DNA of 64,000 bases from Hyparrhenia diplandra. Lineage: Eukaryota; Streptophyta; Magnoliopsida; Poales; Poaceae. Position 1 is the stretch's first letter. The number at the start of each line of letters is the position of its first letter. The notes under the pieces are model-generated. The model searched no databases, was not told where the DNA came from, and was given only the letters and a program-made list of their open reading frames with translations. The DNA lies in contig JADLZK010008410.1 of the NCBI GenBank assembly GCA_015847255.1, positions 248,001 to 312,000 on the forward strand, in the 5' to 3' direction. Below are positions 58,100 through 64,000 of this stretch, in pieces. The translations under genes were made by a program, and so were the position numbers.

Positions 58100-58914
58100 A
58101 CTCACTCTTGGATTGTAACCTAGCCAAGAGCGTTTGGGCTTTGGAGAGAGAAGAGATCACAGAGTTCATCTATCGATTGATACCCAAGAAGCTAAAGCAT
58201 GGCTTGCGTAAGTATTTAGGGTACTCAAACACGAGGAGCTTACGAGGGGTTGTTGTCCGGCTCGGGCGATTTGGTATGCCCGTAGACGGGCATTGCATGA
58301 GAATAAATTTGAGCCCGGCTCGACACATTGTTTCGTGGAGCGTTTTATTCAAGATTTGGAGATTGCATCTCCTAAGAAGCGGGGATAAGCAGGGGTAGTG
58401 TCACCAAATACCGGATTGCACCTCCCGAGGGGCCCGTAAGCTCAATGTGGATGCCGCAGCTTTCAAGAACAAATGTAAGAGCTTCTGGCCGCTGGCGTGG
58501 CTCGCGATGAAACCGGAATTTCCTAGGAGCTTCGGTAATTGTTGTTGAGGGTTATACGGATGCGGAGACTCGTCGAAGTCATGGCATGCCGGGAAGGTCT
58601 ATCGCTTGCTAGCGATCTTAACCTCCGGTCTCTCGAGGATTGCAAGTGACGTGCTAATGCGGGTAAGTATCCGTATGGGGGCCGGCGTGTATGGTCGTGG
58701 TTCGGGATATTAAGCACATCATGGGGAATTTTTGCGAAGGTGGAGTTCGTTCATGAGAGTAGAAGAGCAAACCATGATGCTCATTGTCTAGCTAGAAGTC
58801 ATGTAAACTCTTTAGCCGGTCGTTATGTTTGGTTCCTTGAGCCTCTGTTGGAGTTTGTAATACCTACAATGTGATATAATAAAGGAGGGCTTTACTCAAA
58901 AAAAAAAAAAAAGG
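58100..58914 (+). mobile_element. LINE 3' end with RNase H (RVT_3-type) domain, degenerate
   Basis: Translated across several frames: RRALHENKFEPGSTHCFVE (about 58285-58340), then KLNVDAAAFKN (about 58440-58470, the first RNase H aspartate), GYTDAETVEVMA-like (58555-58585) and RIASD (about 58635). The terminal block FVHESRRANHDAHCLAR (58748-58797) is followed by a stop and an A tail at 58900-58914. This order is typical of RNase H at the C terminus of plant LINE-encoded proteins. Many frame breaks mean it is inactive. Confidence 0.75.
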
Positions 58915-60559
58915 TGGCCGTTTGTGCTTATTTTCTCTCTTTTTCTCGAAATGCTAGCTGAATTTGGTGAGTGAAAAGTCATTTGGAATATTTTAAGTTC
59001 GACCATAGGGCTCGCTTGATACTCTATTTGGGCTAGAGCTAGAGTTAGTTTCTAGAGCTCTAGCCTCAAAACTAGCTCTAGCTAGAAGAGATGTTTGAAT
59101 CCATGAGCTAGTTTGATAATAAATACACATTTTCAATGATTGATAAGGAGAGAGAAGTGAGTTTCGTGGTCCTAACTCAAACAAGCCCCAATAATCACCT
59201 CTTGGAGGGGGCGGTGATTTTGGATGGGATAGTTGCATTTAGGCCAAACTATCCCTCATGTTTGGATGTCTTTGGGCTCATTGAACCAAAACTAACTCAA
59301 ACTAGCTCTAGCCCATGGATCCAAACGGGGTCATAACACATACTAGTCCCTTCGTCGAATTATAAATCGCTTTTGATTTTTAATCCCTCCAGCTATCAAG
59401 GGTGGTCTACTTCACCCCCTCGGTTATTAAACGACCTAATTTATCATTGAACTTTTCAAAATCGACTATTTTACTCTAGACGGTTTTCAGCGGTGGTTTG
59501 GCCACCGTAATGCAGGTTTTGCTATAGTGTGGTAGTTTTTCTTAATTTTTATTTTCGAATCTTTGAAAAAAATTATAGTCAATCACGAGAAAAAATTATA
59601 AAATAGGAAATCTAATTTTTCTTGGATTTCACATGAGTAAATCTATAGAGTGAACATATAATATAATATGGTATGCTTCCCTAGCGCCACCGCATTTGCT
59701 ACTCCACCACACCCCGCGCCGCCGTCCCGCCAATAGCGCCGCCGCCGCCACCCCCTAATCGCCCACGCCTCTCGCGTCGCGGGTCGCCCTTGCTGCCGGG
59801 GGCCCCGCCGCGCCGAGCCGGCCACGTGCCACTCTCGGCGCCGTCGTCGCGCCACGTCACCCCCATGCTAACACCACTCCGCTAGTCGGTGCACATGGTT
59901 AGGGAAGGATTGTAAAGTACACAAGAAACCAATGACATATCCAGTATTTCGTGACTTAAAGGGTTGTTCAGTATTCACCAAGTCCAGGTATAAACAATCT
60001 TCAGATCTTGAGATATAAATATACACCATAGAGATGTGGGTCTATTAAAACTATATATCCATGTAAAATAAAAAATAGTTTAATCGTCATAATCGATATG
60101 ATGTCATAATTATGAATTTAGAGATGGCATAAGAATTTTTGGGGCCGAGTCATACGAAAGCAAGCGAAAGAAGAGAGAATGGCGTGACAATGAATGATTA
60201 GCAAGTTCAAAAGTTTGGTTTACGAATAATTTGTCTCTCTCGAGTTCTCTCCACTTTATACCACGGTACATGGCCGAAGCCCATGACCACCCATTCGTTG
60301 CCCACAACTCTTTTGTTGGGCCTTCTTCCCGGTACCTTGACGAGGCCCATTGTCTTCCTCTTTCATTTGGAGCACGGTTGCTAACACGATCGTCCGGCAT
60401 GCCTTGCTTGGATTGAGAGATTTGGTCCATCGATGCTTTTTTTACGTTAGTGTTCGATGGATCCGATGTGAAGAGCGGTGTACATATATTCTTCAATGTT
60501 TTTATTATTGTCCAGGTTTTCTCGGGAAAACTCCGAATTACTCGCTGAATATCCAGGAT
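58915..60559. other. Intergenic, repeat-rich
   Basis: 'ctagctctagctagaag' style AGCT repeats near 59030-59090 and again at 59290-59315. 59640-59880 is a small GC-rich island with compositional frames only. No gene is supported. Confidence 0.4.
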
Positions 60560-62457
60560 CCCGAACCAAAGTCCTTGGTAGAGTCTTGGGAAGCGCTCCG
60601 GTTGGGATAAATGGAAAGCGACAATTGAGGCGTAAGCTAGGCTCGCTTTACAAAAGAGAGGTATTTAGACCTGCAGCCCCAACACCTCCAAAGGTCATCC
60701 CTCAGGGATGCAAATGGGTCTTCTAGCGGAAGAGGAATGAATATGGTCGGGGTGGTAAAGTATAAAGCGAGGCTGGTGGCACAAGGGTTTACGTAGAGAC
60801 CCGACAATGATTATGATAAAACTTACTCTCCCGTCATGAGTGGGATAACGTTCCAATATCTTATATCTATGACAACTAACTTGAATTTAAAAATGCAGTT
60901 GATGGATGTGGTGACCGCATACTTGTATGGGTCACTTGATTACTTGATTCGAGATTTACATGAGAGTCCCCGAAGGACTCAAGATCCCTAGACCGAATCA
61001 AAAACCGCAACATGTTCAAGATCCGCTGCAGCGGTCGTTATACGGTTTGGAACAATCGAGCGATGTGGTTCAACCGGTTGAGTAACTTCCTCCCGAAGAG
61101 GGGTTACACAAACAATGATGATTGTCCCCGTGTGTTTATCAAGAAATCCCTAAAGGGTTTTCGCATCATCTCGGTTTATGTCGATGATCCGAATATCATC
61201 GGCACCACGAGAGGACATTGAGGAAGCAATGGCTTACCTCAAGATGGAGTTCGAGATGAAAGACTTGGGTAAAACCAAGTTTTGTTTGGGCCTGCAGCTC
61301 GAACACCTCCCTGAAGGAGTGTTTGTACACCGGTCTACCTATATTAAGAGGGTACTTGAAAAATTCAATATGGATAAATGTCACCCTCTTAAGACCCCCA
61401 TGGTGGTCCGATCCCTAGAAGCGGATAAGGACCCATTTAGACCAAGGGATAATAATGAGAAAGTATTGGGACCTGAAGTTCCATACTTAAGTGCCATTGG
61501 AGCACTGATGTACCTTGCAAACTGCACAAGGCGTGATATTGCATTTGCAGTAAATCTATTGGCAAGGTACAATGCTACCCCAACCAAAAGACATCGGGTC
61601 GACGTTGAAACTATCCTTAGGTACCTTCAAGGTACCCAGGACCTTGGTCTATGGTTCTCGAAGAACCAGGGATCAACCATGGTGGGGTACGCGTGGGCCC
61701 GGCTATATGTCCGACCCACATAATGCCGGATCACAGACTAGTTTTTGTGTTTCTCGTGGTGGTGTAGCCGTCTCTTGGAGGTCTGTGAAGACGGACCTTG
61801 GTTGCCACATCGACTAACCACTCAGAGATTATTGCTTTGTATGAAGCCGCATGAGAATGTGTGTGGCTGCGACGTATGTTACCCCATCCGAAGTCATGTG
61901 GTCTAAACGTCGACACCCCCACCATTATCTATGAGGATAATGCGGCATGTGTTGCACGGATGCACACGGGCTATGTGAAGAGCAATCTCACAAAGCATAT
62001 TGCTCCAAAGTTCTTTTATCCCCACGACAGAAGAGTGGGGAAATAAAGATCCTGCAAGCAAGATCATGTGACAATCTTGCAGACTTGTCCAATCTTGCAG
62101 ACTTGTCCTACCCGCCTCTAGTTTCTATAAGTGTGTCCGTGGAATTGGTATGAGGCGACTCAAAGAGTTGTAGGGTTCAGGGGAGACATACCCCCAAGAA
62201 CATAGCCCATGGTCATGATCCTGAAGATCACGAGTCAGTTCCGAAGACCGACTGAAGCATCAACTGTTGTACTCTTTTTTCCCTTGATGAGTTTTTCCCA
62301 CAGGGTTTTCTCATGCAAGGTTTTTCACGAGGCAACAGGTGCAAACATGGCTAGCGTGTGTGAATGTACTCTTTTCTCCTACCCTTTTATCCCACTGGGT
62401 TTTTAGGGGGAGTTTTTAACGAGGCATGTACACATGCGCGATTCACCCAAGGGGGAG
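60560..62457 (+). mobile_element. Ty1/copia retrotransposon: truncated pol (reverse transcriptase, RNase H) and polypurine region
   Basis: About 60690 on encodes PQGCKWVF and KARLVAQGFT, then LMDVVTAYLYGSLD (about 60900-60942). The catalytic block VYVDDPNIIGT lies at about 61175-61205 (YVDD present, next residue unusual). RT continues with FCLGLQLEHLPEGVFVHRS and YLSAIGALMYLANCTRRDIA, and an RNase H part SWRSVKT at about 61780. The tail ENDAACVARM-type frame reads IYEDNAACVARMHTGYVKSN (61927-61985). Stops and frameshifts occur (60723, near 61690, 61815), and gag, protease and most of integrase are missing. 'cccttgatgagtttttcccacaggg' style sequence and 'aagggggag' (62449-62457, polypurine tract) precede the LTR. 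Non-functional. Confidence 0.88.
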
Positions 62458-62786
62458 TGTTGTGAAATCATGTGTGTGGGTGAATCTCAAAGCAAGGAGG
62501 AAAAAATCTAGCACTCTAGGGAATAAGAGAAGAGTCTAGAGTATGGTGGACTCTAGTGGACATGAGAAGACTCTAGAGTGTAGTGCACATATCTAGGGAG
62601 GAAATATCTAGAAGAGATATTTGGGGAGTGCTACCCATAGCCTCTCCCTATAAATAGGGGCTAGCCCCCATTGTAAAAGGCATCATGAAAGTGACTCGAT
62701 AATAGAGAGCCTCCATTCCTCCCAACATTCTCTTCGTGCCTTCTTGTGTGCTCGGTGGTTCGTGGTCCTACGGTGGATTCTTAACA
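62458..62786 (+). mobile_element. 3' LTR of the copia element
   Basis: It starts tgttgtgaaatcatg directly after the polypurine tract and ends ggattcttaaca at 62786 (TG...CA, inverted TGTT/AACA). It includes a TATA-like 'ctataaatagggg' (about 62649) about 190 bp in, with the transcript start expected just after. About 329 bp. The sequence after it is 'ataac'; the 5' LTR and its flanking copy are not in the window, so the target duplication cannot be tested. Confidence 0.85.
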
Positions 62787-63015
62787 ATAACACACAATTA
62801 TACAACGTTCAATTATTTTGGAACAAACCGGTGTTACTGAATCAGACTAAAATTCACAAGCAATATCGCGAGATGTGACATGTCATTCAAACCCAACTAT
62901 CATAGAATATTACAATGTCATCCAATTAAATAATTGAAATCCACTTTTCAGAACCCAATCTACCACTGGAAATACAACCATAGGAAGACCAAACTAAGGG
63001 TGAGAATACCACCCA
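62787..63015. other. Spacer
   Basis: No gene seen; probably 3' flank of the minus-strand family A copy 3. Confidence 0.4.
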
Positions 63016-63318
63016 CTAGCCCACCCATAACTGGATAAGGAGATGTAGTGAACATGGTGCAAAACCCCCCGTGAATAGAGCTAATACTATAGTGATCGCC
63101 GTAAGCGCGGCGAACCTGGCGTAACATGTTGTCCTTGGGGTGTTCCCGAGAGTGGTTGCAGCTAGCCCAGATATAACACTAAAAACACCCAAAGACAACC
63201 CTCTGAACACGAAAGCCTTCACAATGATGATTTTCGAAAGCAAATCGTAGATAGCTTCAGAGCCGAAAAACGACGCCCAAGCATCGGTCCCAATAATGGC
63301 GCATACCGCGACCTGCAC
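63016..63318 (-). pseudogene. Family A copy 3, intact terminal exon without upstream exons
   Basis: After 'ttccttgcag' the minus strand is open for 100 residues (VQVAVCAIIGTDAW...), with segments RGLSLGVFSVISGLAATTLG and AALTAITIVLALFTGGFAP, ending LLIQLWVG and a TAG at 63016-63018. The phase-0 acceptor position equals that of exon 36453-36827. The frame is undamaged, unlike the 50.6-kb copy, so it may belong to a working gene with exons to the right of 63318. I see none before 64000, but the GC-rich stretch from 63620 could hold a leader. It is called pseudogene only because it is incomplete here. Confidence 0.55.
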
Positions 63319-64000
63319 CTGCAAGGAATAAAATTCTATAACAAATATAAAAATTTAATATAGATTGCTTATTTTTAAGCCAATGGCGCGGCTATCCGAG
63401 AATGAGAGGCTGTGGCGGCTATCCGAGAAGGAGGAGGCGGCGGCGCGACACTGGTGGGGCGATTTGGGAGTTCTTTTTGGTTATAGAAGAGGATGTGGGG
63501 CGGGATTTTTTACGTTTATATTTATTGACCATGTTTAGCTGCGTGCGACGATTTTTCAGCCTCGCACACATCTCTGTACACATATTTGAGTTGCCAAAAA
63601 AAAACTCTACAACACCCTCACCCTTGTAGTAGCCCCGCCGCCGCCGAGCTAGAACCCTAGCTCATCGCGGCGGCCTCCCTCTTACCCTCCCCTTCCCCAC
63701 TGCCACCATCTTCTCTAGCGCTCCGGCAATCACGCCGCCCGCCATCTTCTCCATCTTCGGCGAGGCTCCCCGCCCGACTGGTCCAACCGCCCCTACACCG
63801 AATCAACAAAGACACCTAAGTCGCCTGTCCGGCATTCCCACCTCCTATCCTACCTATCTCCCCGGTCGGGTTGGACATCTATACCCCACTGAAGTTGTGG
63901 AAGACGGGGAAGAGCTCACGGAGTTGGGGAAAAACAGGTCGGGAGGGACAGAGGAGGAGGAGGGAGAGGAAGAGAGACCTACGCCATCGGATCCACCATT
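63319..64000. other. GC-rich end of the window, possible promoter or leader
   Basis: 63620-64000 is C/G-rich ('ccgccgccgccgagctag', 'gaaccctagctc'). It resembles a grass promoter and first exon, on either strand. No coding frame can be supported before the window ends. Confidence 0.35.

Noticed and set aside
1..64000. CRISPR arrays, bacterial operons, tRNA or rRNA genes
   Set aside because: No regularly spaced short repeats, no Shine-Dalgarno-led gene strings, and no cloverleaf or rRNA sequence was recognised; the genes are intron-bearing plant genes.

Overview
The window looks like nuclear DNA of a grass, most likely rice or a close Oryza relative. The evidence is intron-containing plant genes with GC-rich 5' ends, many Stowaway-type MITEs, plant L1-like LINE fragments, Ty1/copia and other LTR remnants, and a RAD6 E2 gene whose five exons join to exactly 152 codons plus stop. 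No search was run. From memory, RAD6 next to a MATH-BTB gene would fit rice chromosome 3L, but this is unverified.

Layout. 1-10.7 kb is gene-poor. It holds a broken remnant resembling the start of a NEDD8-conjugating E2 (2256-2429), a solo LTR with perfect target duplications (4223-4837), a MITE, and a 5'-truncated LINE with a 16-bp target duplication (7121-8876). 11.6-14.5 kb (+) is a leucine-rich-repeat receptor-like pseudokinase gene. 16.0-21.0 kb (-) is RAD6, whose 3.4-kb second intron carries an LTR and three tandem duplications. 22.4-28.5 kb (-) is a MATH-BTB (BPM-type) CUL3-adaptor gene, whose last intron carries more duplications and a hairpin MITE. 30-34 kb holds three diverged copies of one segment plus a possible terminal exon. 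36.4-39.3 kb (-) is a gene for an unrecognised multi-pass membrane protein.

40-64 kb is TE-rich. It carries two LINE reverse-transcriptase or RNase H relics, a hAT transposase remnant, a decayed copia element with its 3' LTR, and fragments of two small membrane-protein families. Family A is at 36.5, 50.6 and 63.0 kb (all on -). Family B is at 43.0, 45.9 kb (+) and 57.7 kb (-).

Working relationships. RAD6 (ubiquitin transfer), the BPM protein (substrate adaptor for CUL3 E3 ligases) and the UBC12-like remnant all belong to ubiquitin or NEDD8 biology; I infer no operon-like link. The most unusual features are the interleaved paralogue clusters, and a recurring pattern of single-base frameshifts in four otherwise well-preserved genes. 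That pattern suggests either consensus errors or recent decay, and it affects how these genes should be read.
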